A stretch of 64,000 bases of DNA from Burkholderia pyrrocinia (GCF_003330765.1 NZ_CP024903.1:434001-498000), one strand, 5' to 3'; positions 16,492 through 26,408 are shown, counted from the stretch's first letter. Notes: a model not told the origin generated them from the sequence alone. Numbers and translations are program-made.

Positions 16492-17742
16492 ATGACCGCC
16501 CCCTTGCCCGAATCCATCCCTCCATCCCCGTTACCCGCGAACCTGTTCCGCCACGCACCGTTCCAGCGCTTCTGGGGCACGCGCGTGATGTCGTCGCTGG
16601 CCTTCCAGATCCTGTCGGTCGCGATCGGCTGGTACGTCTACTCACTCACGCACAGCGCCTTCGCGCTCGGTCTCGTCGGTCTTGCACAGTTCGTGCCGAT
16701 GTTCGCGTTGACGCTCGTCGTCGGGCAGGTGGCCGACCGCTATGACCGCCGGCGCATCGCGACGATCTGCCAGGGCGTCGAGGCGCTGGCCGCCGGCGTG
16801 TTCCTGCTCGGCGCCGCGCAAGGGTGGCTGACCGCGCCGGCCGTGTATGCGCTCGCGGCGATCGTCGGCACGGCCCGCGCGTTCGAATCGCCGTCGGTGT
16901 CGTCGCTGCTGCCGGCCGTCGTGCCGCGCACCGACCTGCCGCGAGCCACCGCGCTGTCGACGTCCGCGAACCAGGCCGCGCAGATCCTTGGGCCCGCGTT
17001 CGGCGGTCTGCTCTACGGTGTCGGTGCGCCCGTCGCGTTCGGCACGAGCGTCGTGGCATTCGCGATCGCGGCGGCGCTGAGCGGCACGATTCCGCTGCGC
17101 AGCGCGCCGCCTGCACGCGAGCCGGTCACGCTGCGCTCGGTGTTTTCGGGGATCGCATTCATCCGGCGCGAACCGGCCATCCTCGGCGCGCTGTCGCTCG
17201 ACCTGTTCGCGGTGCTGTTCGGCGGCGCGACCGCGCTGCTGCCGATCTATGCGCGCGATATCCTGCAGGTCGGGCCGTGGGGGCTCGGAGCATCGCGCGC
17301 GGCGCCTGCGGTCGGCGCACTCGCGGGCACGCTGTGGCTCACGCGTTTCCCGTTGAAAGGCCGGCCGGGTCGCGCGATGTTCGGCGGCGTGATCGCGTTC
17401 GGCATCGCGACGATCGTGTTCGGGTTGTCGCGGCACTTCACGCTGTCCCTCGTTGCGCTGGCGGCGCTCGGCGCGTCGGACGTGGTCAGCGTCGTCGTGC
17501 GTCTGTCGCTCGTGCAGCTTCGCACGCCCGACGACATGCTCGGGCGGGTGAGCGCGGTCAATTCGCTGTTCATCGGCACGTCGAACCAGCTCGGCGAATT
17601 TGAATCAGGCGTGACGGCTGCGTGGTGGGGTGCGCCGACGGCGATCGTCGTCGGCGGCGCTGCAACGATCGCGGTCGCGCTCACATGGATGCGGCTGTTT
17701 CCGCAGCTCACGAACATGAAATCGCTCGAGCGCGACCATTGA
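16492..17742 (+). CDS. MFS transporter (EntS/MFS_3-type exporter)
   Basis: This 416-residue major-facilitator protein has about eleven to twelve hydrophobic segments. The loop motif GQVADRYDRRRI (about residues 80-91) is the MFS motif between helices 2 and 3. The N-terminus FRHAPFQRFWGTRVMSSLAFQI and the FESPSVSSLLPAVVP segment resemble enterobactin-exporter-like and macrolide-type MFS_3 members. I prefer the ATG at 16492 to an in-frame TTG at 16459. Substrate unknown. Confidence 0.8.
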   Translation: MTAPLPESIPPSPLPANLFRHAPFQRFWGTRVMSSLAFQILSVAIGWYVYSLTHSAFALGLVGLAQFVPMFALTLVVGQVADRYDRRRIATICQGVEALAAGVFLLGAAQGWLTAPAVYALAAIVGTARAFESPSVSSLLPAVVPRTDLPRATALSTSANQAAQILGPAFGGLLYGVGAPVAFGTSVVAFAIAAALSGTIPLRSAPPAREPVTLRSVFSGIAFIRREPAILGALSLDLFAVLFGGATALLPIYARDILQVGPWGLGASRAAPAVGALAGTLWLTRFPLKGRPGRAMFGGVIAFGIATIVFGLSRHFTLSLVALAALGASDVVSVVVRLSLVQLRTPDDMLGRVSAVNSLFIGTSNQLGEFESGVTAAWWGAPTAIVVGGAATIAVALTWMRLFPQLTNMKSLERDH

Positions 17743-17788
17743 CGCAGGTTGCCCGCCGGCGGAAGTGCGCGATGGCGCGTCGGCGCGG

Positions 17789-18151
17789 TCAGGCGTCCTG
17801 CGTCACCTTCACGGCCGTGCCGTAACAGATCACTTCGGTCACGCCCGAGCCGATCTCGGTCGAGTCGTAGCGCATCGCGACGATCGCGTTCGCGCCGAGC
17901 TTGCGCGCATCGGCGAGCATCTTGTCGAAGGCGTGCTGGCGCGCCTTCTCGCACAGCGACGTATAGAGCGTGATGTTGCCGCCGAAGATCGTCTGCAGCG
18001 ACGCACCGAACGAGCCGACGATCGAGCGCGAACGCACGACGATGCCCTGTGCGACGCCGAGCGAGCGGACGGTGGTGTGGCCGGGCAGGTCGAAGGTGGT
18101 CGTGACGCGAGCGGGCGACAGATCGTCGAGGGAGCGGGTGGTGTCGATCAT
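17789..18151 (-). CDS. YbjQ/DUF74 heavy-metal-binding-domain protein
   Basis: This 120-residue protein belongs to the YbjQ (UPF0145) family: [19 protein letters not shown] near residues 32-50 and a [13 protein letters not shown] core near 85-97, followed by a short C-terminal strand ([11 protein letters not shown]). The family forms pentameric barrels of unknown function. The ATG at 18151 (MIDTTRSL) gives the normal length; an upstream in-frame start would add 22 atypical residues. It is convergent with the MFS gene. Confidence 0.82.
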   Translation of the reverse strand: MIDTTRSLDDLSPARVTTTFDLPGHTTVRSLGVAQGIVVRSRSIVGSFGASLQTIFGGNITLYTSLCEKARQHAFDKMLADARKLGANAIVAMRYDSTEIGSGVTEVICYGTAVKVTQDA

Positions 18152-18254
18152 GGCGGGAAGCGTGTAGCGGAGTGGTCGAATGACGATTCTATCCGGATGA
18201 GCCCACGCTTCCGTCATTTCCGGTCGGATCGACGAACGACCCGACCGCGCACCA

Positions 18255-19508
18255 TCAGGGTTTCACAGCCGCACCGCCATCGCCGCCCAGATCGACCGCA
18301 TAGGCCAGCGCCAGCTTCCCGAACTTCAGCGCATGATTCGCCTGGCGATCGGAGTTCTCCAGCGTGTCGTTCACGGTATGGATATATGGACTATCGTTCT
18401 GGTCGGCCTCGAACGGGAACGACGCCGGATAGCCTTGCGCATTCCACGACGCGTGATCCGAGCACGCATATCCGCACTGCGACGTGCCGATCGCGAGTTC
18501 CGGCAGGTAGGTCTTCGCCAGATTCGTCAGATAGGTGTTCTGCGCGGCGTTCGTGTAGTCGGTGATCAGGTAGATATCCTTCGGATCGCCCTTGTAGTTC
18601 GTCATGTCGAGCTGCAGCACGCCGACCACGTTCGCGTTCTGCGTGCGGAACTGCTTCGCGATCGCCTTCGAGCCGAGCAGGCCGGCTTCCTCGGCCGCAT
18701 ATCCGACAAACTTGATCGTCCGCTTCGGCCGGTAGTTGTTCGCCAGCAGCACGCGCAGCGCTTCGGTGAGGCTCGCGATGCCCGACGCATCGTCGTCCGC
18801 GCCGGGCGAGCGCGTGTTCTCCGTCGTGCGGCCGACGGTCGAATCGAGGTGACCGCCCAGCACGAGGGTGCCCGCGGCCGGATCGCTGCCGCGGATCGTC
18901 AGGATCACGGATTTCTGCGGAAAACCCGTGTGCGCGAACTGCTCGACGGCGATGTCGGCGCGCGAGCCCGCCAGTTGCTTCCACTGCAGCGCGAGCCAGT
19001 CCGACGCGGCCACGCCGTGCGTCGTCGCGTAGTAGCGGTTCGTGAAGCCGGACAGCGACGTGATCGTACTGACGATGTTGCTGGCCTGGAGTTGCTGGAT
19101 CCAGGTGTTGATCTGCGGCGCGTTCGACACCTTGTACGCGGGTGCTGCCGCCTGCTTCGCGAGTGACGGCGACAAGGGCTGCAGCGCCTGGCGCGCTTCG
19201 TCGAACGAGTCGTGCACGACGTAGCCGGGCCCGTGGCCGCGCGCATGGTGGACGGCATGCGCAAGATCGCCGAGCCGTGAATCGTCGATCTCGACGACGT
19301 GAACGGTTTCGCGGCGCGCGGCGCCGTCGGCCGTCTTGCCGGCGTCGACGGTCGTGCTGTATTGCGCGGTCGCGCTGGCATCGATGCGCTGGAGCTGGCG
19401 GAACGCCGGGTCGCCGAGCGTGATCCACACGGGCGTCGCGTGCGCGGCGGCGGTCAGCAGCATGCCGCCCAAAGCGGCGCTCAGGCGGGTCAATTTCAGA
19501 GTAGGCAT
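18255..19508 (-). CDS. Secreted M28-family zinc aminopeptidase
   Basis: This 417-residue exported peptidase has a signal peptide ending AAAHA-T (about residue 24). The dizinc M28 ligands are visible: H220 in GGHLDS, the Asp group 238-240 in GADDDASG, E273-E274 in [10 protein letters not shown], a later Asp in QLDMTN and a His in YIHTVNDT. The fold resembles Aeromonas/Vibrio leucine aminopeptidase, so it should release N-terminal hydrophobic residues from peptides outside the cell. It is 79 bases downstream of, and codirectional with, the ZmpB-like endopeptidase gene, suggesting a joint extracellular protein-degrading unit. Confidence 0.9.
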   Translation of the reverse strand: MPTLKLTRLSAALGGMLLTAAAHATPVWITLGDPAFRQLQRIDASATAQYSTTVDAGKTADGAARRETVHVVEIDDSRLGDLAHAVHHARGHGPGYVVHDSFDEARQALQPLSPSLAKQAAAPAYKVSNAPQINTWIQQLQASNIVSTITSLSGFTNRYYATTHGVAASDWLALQWKQLAGSRADIAVEQFAHTGFPQKSVILTIRGSDPAAGTLVLGGHLDSTVGRTTENTRSPGADDDASGIASLTEALRVLLANNYRPKRTIKFVGYAAEEAGLLGSKAIAKQFRTQNANVVGVLQLDMTNYKGDPKDIYLITDYTNAAQNTYLTNLAKTYLPELAIGTSQCGYACSDHASWNAQGYPASFPFEADQNDSPYIHTVNDTLENSDRQANHALKFGKLALAYAVDLGGDGGAAVKP

Positions 19509-19587
19509 GTTCGATCTCGTGAGGGTAGCGATGTCGAGGAAGAGGGCGCGCCGCAGGTCGTGTGACGCGCCCCCGCCTGCTGCGGAA

Positions 19588-21300
19588 TTACGACTTCTGC
19601 GGCACGGTCACGCCGTACGTGCAACTCTGGTTGTACGCGTTGCCGATCGCGGTGAGCTGCGCGTTGCTGTAGCCGAGCGCGGAGGCAGCGGTCAGCACGG
19701 CCTGCGCGGCGGCCTTCTGGTTGGTCGAGCTGTTCGTCATCGACAGCCCCTTCAGAAACGCCTTGTCCATCGCCTGTGCGCCGATCGCGTCGCGCGCGAC
19801 GAGGTTGCACGAGGCCCAGTACTGGCCGGCCGTGTGGATCTCCGCGCCGCGTGCCTGCGCATAGGTGCGCCCGACGTTCCAGTTGGTCACGCGGCCGTCC
19901 CAGTACTCGTTGTGGCCGTCCCAGTTGTAGACCCAGTGGTACTGCGCGTCCGACGGGCTCCACTGGTTGAAGTCGCGGCTGTACGCGGCGGCGAGATAGT
20001 CGCCGGTGCCTTCCGACAAACCCTCTTGCTGCGACAGGCCGCCGTTGGTCACCCAGTCGTGGATGCCGTGGCCGAGCTCGTGGATCACGACGTCCGCATC
20101 TTCCGCGTCGTCGACGCCACCTTGCCCGAAGGTCAGCCGGCCGCTGCTCGACGAGTACGACGAGTTGTCGTCGCCCGATTCGCCGTGCGGGTCGTACTGC
20201 ACGCCGCCCGTGTACTGGTACGGCAGAGCCTTGATGCCGAGCGTCTGGTTCACGTAGCGCAGGAACGTGTCGATGTGGAAGTACGCGTTCACGGCCTCGA
20301 AATACAGGTTGCCGCGCGTGAACTCGAACGCGGGCGTCGACTGCACGGGGCACGCGTTGTCGCGCGGCGCATCGAAATCGACGCACGCGGCGTACGGGCC
20401 CGACAGCGCGTAGCGCGAGCCCGACTGCGCGAGATCCTTCAACGTCACGCGCACGCGCGCGGCGGTAAGCTGCGCCGAATCGGCGTCGTTGTTGTCCTTG
20501 TAGCCCGCGCTGCCGTAGCTGCTCTTCGTCGGCGACAGCGGGTCGGGCCGGAACACGAAGCCCGTGCCGTCGGTCGCGTAGAACGCCTTGTCCTCGGCGC
20601 GCAGCACTTCGCCGCTGCCCGAGTCGATCAGCAGTTCCCAGTCGCCTTTCGGGCCGTCCTGCGGGCGGCCGCGCACCTTCCACGCGGTGTGCGTGCCGAC
20701 CTTGTCGACGAAGGCGACGAGCTGAGCATCCGGATTCGTGAAGCCGCTCACGCCGAGATACGCGCGCGCACGGTCGAGCGCCTGCTGCTGGTCGACGGCC
20801 TGCGACTTGCGCGACGTCGCGATCACGCCGTTGATCGTATTGCTCGCGACGTACAGGATGCGGCCGTCCTTCGCGACCGTGACCGCGATGTCGCTGCCGT
20901 ACACGGGCAGCCCGGCCGCCTGCTGCTGCAGGCGCACGACGGTGAAGTCGGCGTCGTTGCGTTCCGACGTGACGGAAAGGCTCGCGAGCGCGGCCGGGTC
21001 GAGCCCGAGCTGCGTCGCTTGCGACGCGACGAAGTCGCGCGCGGTGGCGGCGGGCGTCGCGGCGGCCTTCTTCGTGTGATACGTGGGGTTGTACAGCGTG
21101 ACGGCGACGCCGTTGGCACGGAACTGCCCGGCGGCCGTATCCGATTTCGCGGCCGGCGGCGCGACGCCGCGCGTCAGGCTTTCGCGCAGGCTCGTCGCCT
21201 GCGGATTCGAAACCTTGGTATCGGCCGCGGCGCCGCCGACGATGCCGAAACCGAGCGCAAGACCCAGGGCGAGCGGCAATGCTTTGCGTGATGTCTGCAT
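19588..21300 (-). CDS. zmpB: ZmpB-like secreted zinc metalloprotease (thermolysin-like prepro-enzyme)
   Basis: This 570-residue prepro-protease has a signal peptide (ending GGAAA-D, about residue 26) and an FTP/PepSY-type propeptide (about 60-235, with PVYGSDIAVTVAKDGRILYV). The mature gluzincin catalytic domain carries H407-E408-L-G-H411 and a third ligand E430 in GLSEGTGD. Size and domain order match ZmpB of the B. cepacia complex, a protease reported to degrade host proteins and to be quorum-sensing regulated. It is probably the first gene of a pair with the downstream aminopeptidase. No clear lux-box-like palindrome was found upstream. Assignment as ZmpB rather than another thermolysin-like paralogue is likely but not certain. 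Confidence 0.8.
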   Translation of the reverse strand: MQTSRKALPLALGLALGFGIVGGAAADTKVSNPQATSLRESLTRGVAPPAAKSDTAAGQFRANGVAVTLYNPTYHTKKAAATPAATARDFVASQATQLGLDPAALASLSVTSERNDADFTVVRLQQQAAGLPVYGSDIAVTVAKDGRILYVASNTINGVIATSRKSQAVDQQQALDRARAYLGVSGFTNPDAQLVAFVDKVGTHTAWKVRGRPQDGPKGDWELLIDSGSGEVLRAEDKAFYATDGTGFVFRPDPLSPTKSSYGSAGYKDNNDADSAQLTAARVRVTLKDLAQSGSRYALSGPYAACVDFDAPRDNACPVQSTPAFEFTRGNLYFEAVNAYFHIDTFLRYVNQTLGIKALPYQYTGGVQYDPHGESGDDNSSYSSSSGRLTFGQGGVDDAEDADVVIHELGHGIHDWVTNGGLSQQEGLSEGTGDYLAAAYSRDFNQWSPSDAQYHWVYNWDGHNEYWDGRVTNWNVGRTYAQARGAEIHTAGQYWASCNLVARDAIGAQAMDKAFLKGLSMTNSSTNQKAAAQAVLTAASALGYSNAQLTAIGNAYNQSCTYGVTVPQKS

Positions 21301-21789
21301 ACGTGATCCTCATCTCAACGGTGGGACACGCCCGCGCGCTTGTGGCACGCAGGCACGACACGGCCCGCGCGCCGGCTTGATGGAACCGGTGCGGCGAAGC
21401 GGTGTTGGGAATATCGACTGACTAAGGAAACCTAAATGTCAGATCGAAAAGAAACAGGCGGACGAAGAGGGGGAGAAGCAGGCAGAGAAGCGAACGGCAG
21501 GCAGGTGCGGCGACGGCGAATCGAGCATCGTCATGTCATACCCCTCGGATCGGCATTGATATCGGTTGGCAGCCTGCGTGGTTCGACGTGCGTCGAACCC
21601 ACGCGATCGTCTCGTTAGGCTGCCTATCTAATTTCGGGGTATGTTACAGAACATTTTCAGCGGCATTGCAATTTATTTTAGATGGCCGCTTCGGTCCGTC
21701 TATCAATCGCCGGCATTGTTCAGCGAGCGGCAGGAAACGCTGCCGGAGCGCGCAATACCGCGCCGGATTGTGGATAAAACCCGCGACGA
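21301..21789. other. Upstream region of zmpB, no gene seen
   Basis: This is 489 bp between zmpB and the GlxA-type regulator, both on the minus strand. The part at about 21600-21700 is noticeably AT-richer and may hold the zmpB promoter. Small open frames here (for example 21436-21618) lack ribosome sites and recognisable sequence. Confidence 0.4.
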
Positions 21790-22734
21790 TCAGCGCGTGG
21801 CGCGCCGGTCGCTGCGCGGGCTCATGCCGAACCGCGCGCGATACGTGCGCGAGAAATGCGACGGCGATTCGAATCCGCATGCGACACACACCGACGTGAT
21901 GCTCATGTCGGTTTGCTGCAGCAGTTCGCGCGCGCGATCGAGGCGCAGGTTCAGGTAGAAATGCGTCGGCGTGTCGTTCAGCGTCGCGCTGAACAGCCGT
22001 TCGAGCTGGCGCCGCGTGATCGACACATCCTGCGCGAGCGCATCGGAGCCAAGCGGATTTTCCATGTGCCGCTGCATCGTGCCGATCACCTGGATCAGCT
22101 TGCGGTTGTGCACGCCATAGCGCGCGGCGATCTCGAGCCGCTGGCTGTCCGAGCGCTGCCGGATGCGACTGACGACGAACTGCTCGGAGATCGCCGCCGC
22201 GAGATCGGCGCCGTGCCGGCGCCCGATCAGGTCGAGCATCATGTCGATCGACGCGGTGCCGCCCGCGCACGTGATGCGCCGGTCGTCGATCTCGAACAGC
22301 TCCTGCGTCGCGTTCAGGCCGGGATAGCGTTCGCGGAACGCGGCAAGCGCTTCCCAATGCAGCGTGAGCGGCTGCGACGCGTCGAACAGCCCGGCTTCCG
22401 CGAGCACGAAGCTGCCCGTATCGATGCCGCCGAGCGTCGCGCCGTGCCGGTGCTGGCGGCGCAGCCAGTCGCCGAGCGCACGCGTGTAGCACACGAGCGG
22501 ATCGAAGCCCGCGACGACGAACACCGTATCGACCTGCGCGACGTCCGCACACGCGGCTTCGGCGGCGACCGGAATGCCGTTGCTCGCGGCAACCGGCGCG
22601 CCGTCGGCGCTGATCACGTGCCAGCGGTAGAGCTCGGTGCGGAAGCGGTTCGCGACGCGCAGCGGTTCGACCGCGGACATGAAGCCGAGCGCGGAGAAGC
22701 CGGGCAGCAACAGGAAGTGGAAATCCTCGGGCAT
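21790..22734 (-). CDS. GlxA-family AraC-type regulator (DJ-1/PfpI domain plus HTH)
   Basis: This regulator of about 314 residues has an N-terminal glutamine-amidotransferase-like domain (FHFLLLPGFSALGFMSAVEPLR, then VDTVFVVAGFDP) and a C-terminal AraC HTH pair (QDVSITRRQLERLFSATL; SITSVCVACGFESPSHFSRTY). This is the architecture of GbdR, CdhR and ArgR-type regulators, which control glycine betaine and carnitine catabolism in Pseudomonas. No such regulator sits beside the gbc or carnitine genes here, so this gene is a candidate for that job. The ATG at 22734 starts at the conserved domain; an upstream in-frame GTG at 22797 is less likely. Confidence 0.82.
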   Translation of the reverse strand: MPEDFHFLLLPGFSALGFMSAVEPLRVANRFRTELYRWHVISADGAPVAASNGIPVAAEAACADVAQVDTVFVVAGFDPLVCYTRALGDWLRRQHRHGATLGGIDTGSFVLAEAGLFDASQPLTLHWEALAAFRERYPGLNATQELFEIDDRRITCAGGTASIDMMLDLIGRRHGADLAAAISEQFVVSRIRQRSDSQRLEIAARYGVHNRKLIQVIGTMQRHMENPLGSDALAQDVSITRRQLERLFSATLNDTPTHFYLNLRLDRARELLQQTDMSITSVCVACGFESPSHFSRTYRARFGMSPRSDRRATR

Positions 22735-22859
22735 CGGGGCAGGGGATGGAATCCGGTGGTCGTCGCGTATCGCACGGGGCTGCGATCGGACGGGCACCCG
22801 CCGCGGCCGGCTCGCAGGCGCCGAACGTCAGCGGGAGATTATCGCGGGTTTTACGGGCT

Positions 22860-23822
22860 TCAGCGCGTTTTTGCGCCGCGCACGGATCGGCGCGCGGTGG
22901 TCGACGGCAGTTCGCCGAACTGGGCCTTGTACGCGTTCGCGAAATGCCCGAGATGGATGAAGCCCCAGCGTGCGGCCGCATCGCTGATCGGCAGGTCGGC
23001 CTGTCGCGTGTCGAGCAGCATCCGCCGCACCTGCGACAGGCGCAGCGAGCGCACGTAGTTCAGCGGGCTGGTCTGCACGACCGACTGGAAGCTGTTCTGC
23101 ATCGTGCGCCGGCTCACGCGCAACTGTGCGCACAGGCTCAGCACGTCGACGGGCGCTTCGGGATGGTCGATCACGTAATCGTGCACGCGGCGCACGATGT
23201 CGGCACGGCACGCGTGCGTGAGCCGGTTCGGCGGCTCGGGCATCCGGTACGTGAGGAGATCGACGAGCACGTTGCCGATATCGCCGCGCAGTTCGCGTTG
23301 CGCGCGTGCGTCGCCGTACGTGTCGGGCGCGGACAGCACGCGTTCGAGCTGCGTCGCGACCTGCAGGCTCGCGCGCATCAGCACGGCGCTCGGCATGTCG
23401 ACGACGCCGCGCCGCAGCGCGGCTTCGTCGAGCCGCACATCGGCCGCATCCTCGACCTGCTGCATCAGTTCGGCATCGACGACGACGCCGATCAGCGACA
23501 TGTCGTCGGGCGAATGCAGTTCGAACGGCGCACCGCCGCGCGCCATCACCATCGTGCCGCGTTCGATGCGTGCGCCCCCGAATGCGAACGCGCCCGAGCC
23601 GGTGAGCGGCATGCCGAATACCGTATGGCCGGGCGGCAGCCTGCCGCGCTGGATGATGCGAACGTTCGCGGCTTCCTGAAACAGTTGCATGCCGTCGAGC
23701 ACGGCGTGCTTTACCGCACTGCGATACGAGCCCGGACCGATCTGGTCGTAGCGCTGGTTCCAGCCGCGCAGCGCCTCGGCATGCCGGTCCGTGTCGTCGA
23801 ACTTCTCGTGAATCACGAACAC
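22860..23822 (-). CDS. AraC-family regulator (EutR-like) next to amine dehydrogenase operon
   Basis: This 320-residue AraC-type regulator has a C-terminal double HTH (VDVLSLCAQLRVSRRTMQNS and then ISDAAARWGFIHLGHFANAY), the helix spacing being typical of EutR-like and ethanol/amine-responsive regulators. I choose the GTG at 23822 (VFVIHEKF) because ttggagacgct, an ideal ribosome site, lies just upstream; an in-frame ATG at 23963 adds an unconserved leader. It diverges from aauB across 243 bp, so it is the probable activator of the aromatic amine dehydrogenase operon, with an amine or its aldehyde as inducer (inferred). Confidence 0.82.
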   Translation of the reverse strand: MFVIHEKFDDTDRHAEALRGWNQRYDQIGPGSYRSAVKHAVLDGMQLFQEAANVRIIQRGRLPPGHTVFGMPLTGSGAFAFGGARIERGTMVMARGGAPFELHSPDDMSLIGVVVDAELMQQVEDAADVRLDEAALRRGVVDMPSAVLMRASLQVATQLERVLSAPDTYGDARAQRELRGDIGNVLVDLLTYRMPEPPNRLTHACRADIVRRVHDYVIDHPEAPVDVLSLCAQLRVSRRTMQNSFQSVVQTSPLNYVRSLRLSQVRRMLLDTRQADLPISDAAARWGFIHLGHFANAYKAQFGELPSTTARRSVRGAKTR

Positions 23823-24065
23823 AGCGTCTCCAAGGGGGCGAGCAGGACCGCGCAAGATTAAACCGACCGGGCGGTCGGCGCAATAAGGGGGAGCGCTATT
23901 CCGCGCGCATTCTTCAGAGGGTCGGAAGCCGCCTGCCCATCCGCCTTTCAGGCGGATTTCCAATATCCCGAATCGGCACGCACGCGGTGCCGGTCCTGGT
24001 GCTGACTGGATTTATTGTCGAACTACAGTCGCCCCACATTACGTGATTCCCCAACTGGAGGCGAC

Positions 24066-25223
24066 ATGAGGACAAGGCGACGAACCGCGGCGCTCGCGGC
24101 GACGCTGGCGTTCGCGGTGACATGGATCGGCAGCGCGTACGCGACGGAAAAGCCCGAGGAGCTGGTCGTGCAGAAGATGCCGCCGTGGCATCCGCACGAG
24201 GTTTATATCGTCGACATCTCGATGCCGGCGATGACCGACGGGCGCATCTATGTGTACGACGCCGACGCGAAGAAGCTGCTCGGCCAGATCGACGGCGGTT
24301 TCGCCCCCGGCTTCGCGATTTCGCCCGACCACAAGACGAGCTTCGTCGCGACGACCTACTTCTCGCGCGGCTCGCACGGCACACGCACCGATGTCGTCGA
24401 GATGACGGACAACACCACGCTCGATCACGCAGGCGAAATCGTGATTCCGCCAAAGCATGGGCAGCATGTGCCGTCGCCGTACAACACCGCGTTCAGCAGC
24501 GACGGCAAGCGGCTGTACGTGGCGAACATCACGCCGGCCGCATCGGTGACGGTGATCGACGCCGTATCGAAGAAGGTGCTGTCGGAGATCGACACGGCCG
24601 CGTGCGTGCTCGCGTATCCGTCGGGGCATGACCGCTTCACCGCGCTGTGCGAAAGCGGCAAGGCGCTGACCGTCACGCTCGACGCGAACGGCAAGGAAAC
24701 GAAGCGCACGATGTCGGATGCGTTCATCGACGTCGACAAGGATCCGGCGTTCGTGAACGCGTCGCCGTACAAGGGAAGCTATCTGTTCACGACATACGGC
24801 GGCAACGTGCGCAGCGCGGATTTCAGCGGCGACAAGCCGGCGTTCGGCAAGCCGTGGTCGCTGCTGACCGACGCCGAGCGCGCCGAAGGCTGGCGCCCGG
24901 GCGGCATGCAGCAGACGGCCGTGCAGGCGAAGCAGAACCGCTACTACGTGCTGATGCACAAGGGCGGCGACGGCTCGCACAAGGACCCTGGCACGCAGGT
25001 GTGGGTAGTCGACCTGAAGTCGAAGCAGCGCGTCGCGCGCTGGGATCTCGCGCAGCAGAAGGTCGATCCGCTCGTGTCGATCCAGGTCGGCGAGGACGAC
25101 AAGCCGCTGTTCTACGGGCTGACGGCGACGTCCGACCTGGTCGTGATGGACGCGCGCACCGGCAAGCTGCAGCACGTCGAGAAGCAGATCGGCAATACGT
25201 CGTCGCTGCTCGTCAACCCGTGA
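24066..25223 (+). CDS. aauB: Aromatic amine dehydrogenase large (beta) subunit
   Basis: This 385-residue periplasmic seven-bladed propeller is the heavy subunit of a tryptophan tryptophylquinone (TTQ) amine dehydrogenase. It has a signal peptide ending GSAYA-T (about residue 27), followed by repeated blade motifs such as RIYVYDADAKKLLGQIDGG and RLYVANITPAASVTVID. The ATG at 24066 follows a TGGAGG site. It heads an operon in the order B-E-D-A, as in the aau cluster of Alcaligenes faecalis. The alternative is methylamine dehydrogenase MauB, but the small subunit encoded downstream is clearly of the aromatic type. Confidence 0.87.
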   Translation: MRTRRRTAALAATLAFAVTWIGSAYATEKPEELVVQKMPPWHPHEVYIVDISMPAMTDGRIYVYDADAKKLLGQIDGGFAPGFAISPDHKTSFVATTYFSRGSHGTRTDVVEMTDNTTLDHAGEIVIPPKHGQHVPSPYNTAFSSDGKRLYVANITPAASVTVIDAVSKKVLSEIDTAACVLAYPSGHDRFTALCESGKALTVTLDANGKETKRTMSDAFIDVDKDPAFVNASPYKGSYLFTTYGGNVRSADFSGDKPAFGKPWSLLTDAERAEGWRPGGMQQTAVQAKQNRYYVLMHKGGDGSHKDPGTQVWVVDLKSKQRVARWDLAQQKVDPLVSIQVGEDDKPLFYGLTATSDLVVMDARTGKLQHVEKQIGNTSSLLVNP

Positions 25224-25230
25224 GGCCGCG

Positions 25231-25785
25231 ATGACCCTCGATCCCGTACTCGCCACCGGCGCGCAGGCCGGCGCGGCCGTCGTCGTGCTGCTCGGCGCTT
25301 TCGCGAAGATGCGCCGGCCCGCCGCGTTTCGCCAGGCGCTCGCCGGCTACCGGCTGTTGCCCGACGCATTGACCGCGCCCGCCGCATTCGCAATTCCGCT
25401 CGCGGAAGTCGTCGGCGCCGCGGCGCTGCTGTTTCCCGATACGCGCACGGCCGGCGCGATCGGCCTGATCGCGTTGCTGCTGGCCTTTGCCGCCGGGATG
25501 GCGATCAACCTCCTGCGCGGCCACACCGACATCGACTGCGGTTGTGCCGGCTTTGCGGCGTCGCGCGCGGACGCCCCGCGCGGCATCGGCTGGCTGCACG
25601 TCGGACGCGTGCTGCTGCTCGTCGCGCTGGCCGCGACCGCGCTCGTCGAGCCGGGCGCGCGCGCGGTCGTGTGGTTCGACTACCTGACGCTGTTCTTCTC
25701 CGTGCTGCTGATCGTCTGCGCGCTGCTCACCGTCGACGTGCTGCTCGCCAACGTACCGCGCCTTTCCCACCTGAGGAATTCATGA
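25231..25785 (+). CDS. aauE: MauE-type membrane protein for amine dehydrogenase maturation
   Basis: This 184-residue integral membrane protein has about four to five hydrophobic helices (AGAAVVVLLGAFAKMRRPA at the N-terminus). It contains a cysteine pair in the third loop (TDIDCGCAGFAA). MauE homologues help export, fold or disulfide-bond the cysteine-rich small subunit in the periplasm. It starts 7 bases after aauB and overlaps the start of aauD. Confidence 0.85.
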   Translation: MTLDPVLATGAQAGAAVVVLLGAFAKMRRPAAFRQALAGYRLLPDALTAPAAFAIPLAEVVGAAALLFPDTRTAGAIGLIALLLAFAAGMAINLLRGHTDIDCGCAGFAASRADAPRGIGWLHVGRVLLLVALAATALVEPGARAVVWFDYLTLFFSVLLIVCALLTVDVLLANVPRLSHLRNS

Positions 25786-26408
25786 TGCAAACCGCTCTCA
25801 CCGTTTCCACCGCCCTGCTGTGGGTGGCCGTCCTCGCGCTCGGCGCGATCTGTCTCGCGCTGGTGCGCCAGATCGGCATCCTGTACGAACGCATCATGCC
25901 GGCCGGCGCGCTGATGATCGACAAGGGGCCGGCGGTCGGTGCGATCGCGCCGACGTTCGAACTGACCGACATTCGCGGCTCGCAGGTGAAGGTCGGCGGC
26001 ATCGACGCGGCGGGCAAGGCGACGCTGCTGTTCTTCCTGTCGCCGACGTGCCCCGTGTGCAAGAAGCTGTTGCCGCTGCTGCCGTCGCTGCAGGCGAGCG
26101 AATCGACGCCGGTGAACATCGTGCTCGCGAGCGACGGCGATCTCGACGAACACGCGCGCTTCGCGCGGAAGCACGACCTCGGGCGCTTCCCGTACGTGCT
26201 GTCGCAGGAACTGGGCCTGGCGTACCAGATCGGCAAGCTGCCGTACGCGGTGCTGCTCGACGAAACCGGCACCGTGCGCGCGAAGGGGCTCGTCAACACG
26301 CGCGAGCATCTCGAGAGCCTGTTCGAGGCGAAGGAGCGCGGCGTCGCATCGCTGCAGCAGTTCGTGCACGGCGATCACAGCCACGACGCCCACGCGCAGC
26401 ACGCATGA
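25782..26408 (+). CDS. aauD: MauD-type thioredoxin-like protein for small-subunit disulfides
   Basis: This 208-residue protein has an N-terminal membrane anchor (residues 8-28) and a periplasmic thioredoxin-fold domain with the redox motif C90-P-V-C93 in FFLSPTCPVCKK. The small subunit of TTQ amine dehydrogenases has many disulfides, and MauD is thought to form or isomerise them. Two adjacent ATGs (25782, 25785) follow a TGAGGA site and overlap the aauE stop. The C-terminus is His-rich (HGDHSHDAHAQHA), a possible metal-binding tail. Confidence 0.88.
   Translation: MMQTALTVSTALLWVAVLALGAICLALVRQIGILYERIMPAGALMIDKGPAVGAIAPTFELTDIRGSQVKVGGIDAAGKATLLFFLSPTCPVCKKLLPLLPSLQASESTPVNIVLASDGDLDEHARFARKHDLGRFPYVLSQELGLAYQIGKLPYAVLLDETGTVRAKGLVNTREHLESLFEAKERGVASLQQFVHGDHSHDAHAQHA

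Noticed and set aside
19336..21291. A 651-residue plus-strand open frame opposite zmpB
   Set aside because: Same cause: low-complexity Arg/Ala/Val sequence antisense to an unambiguous protease gene.
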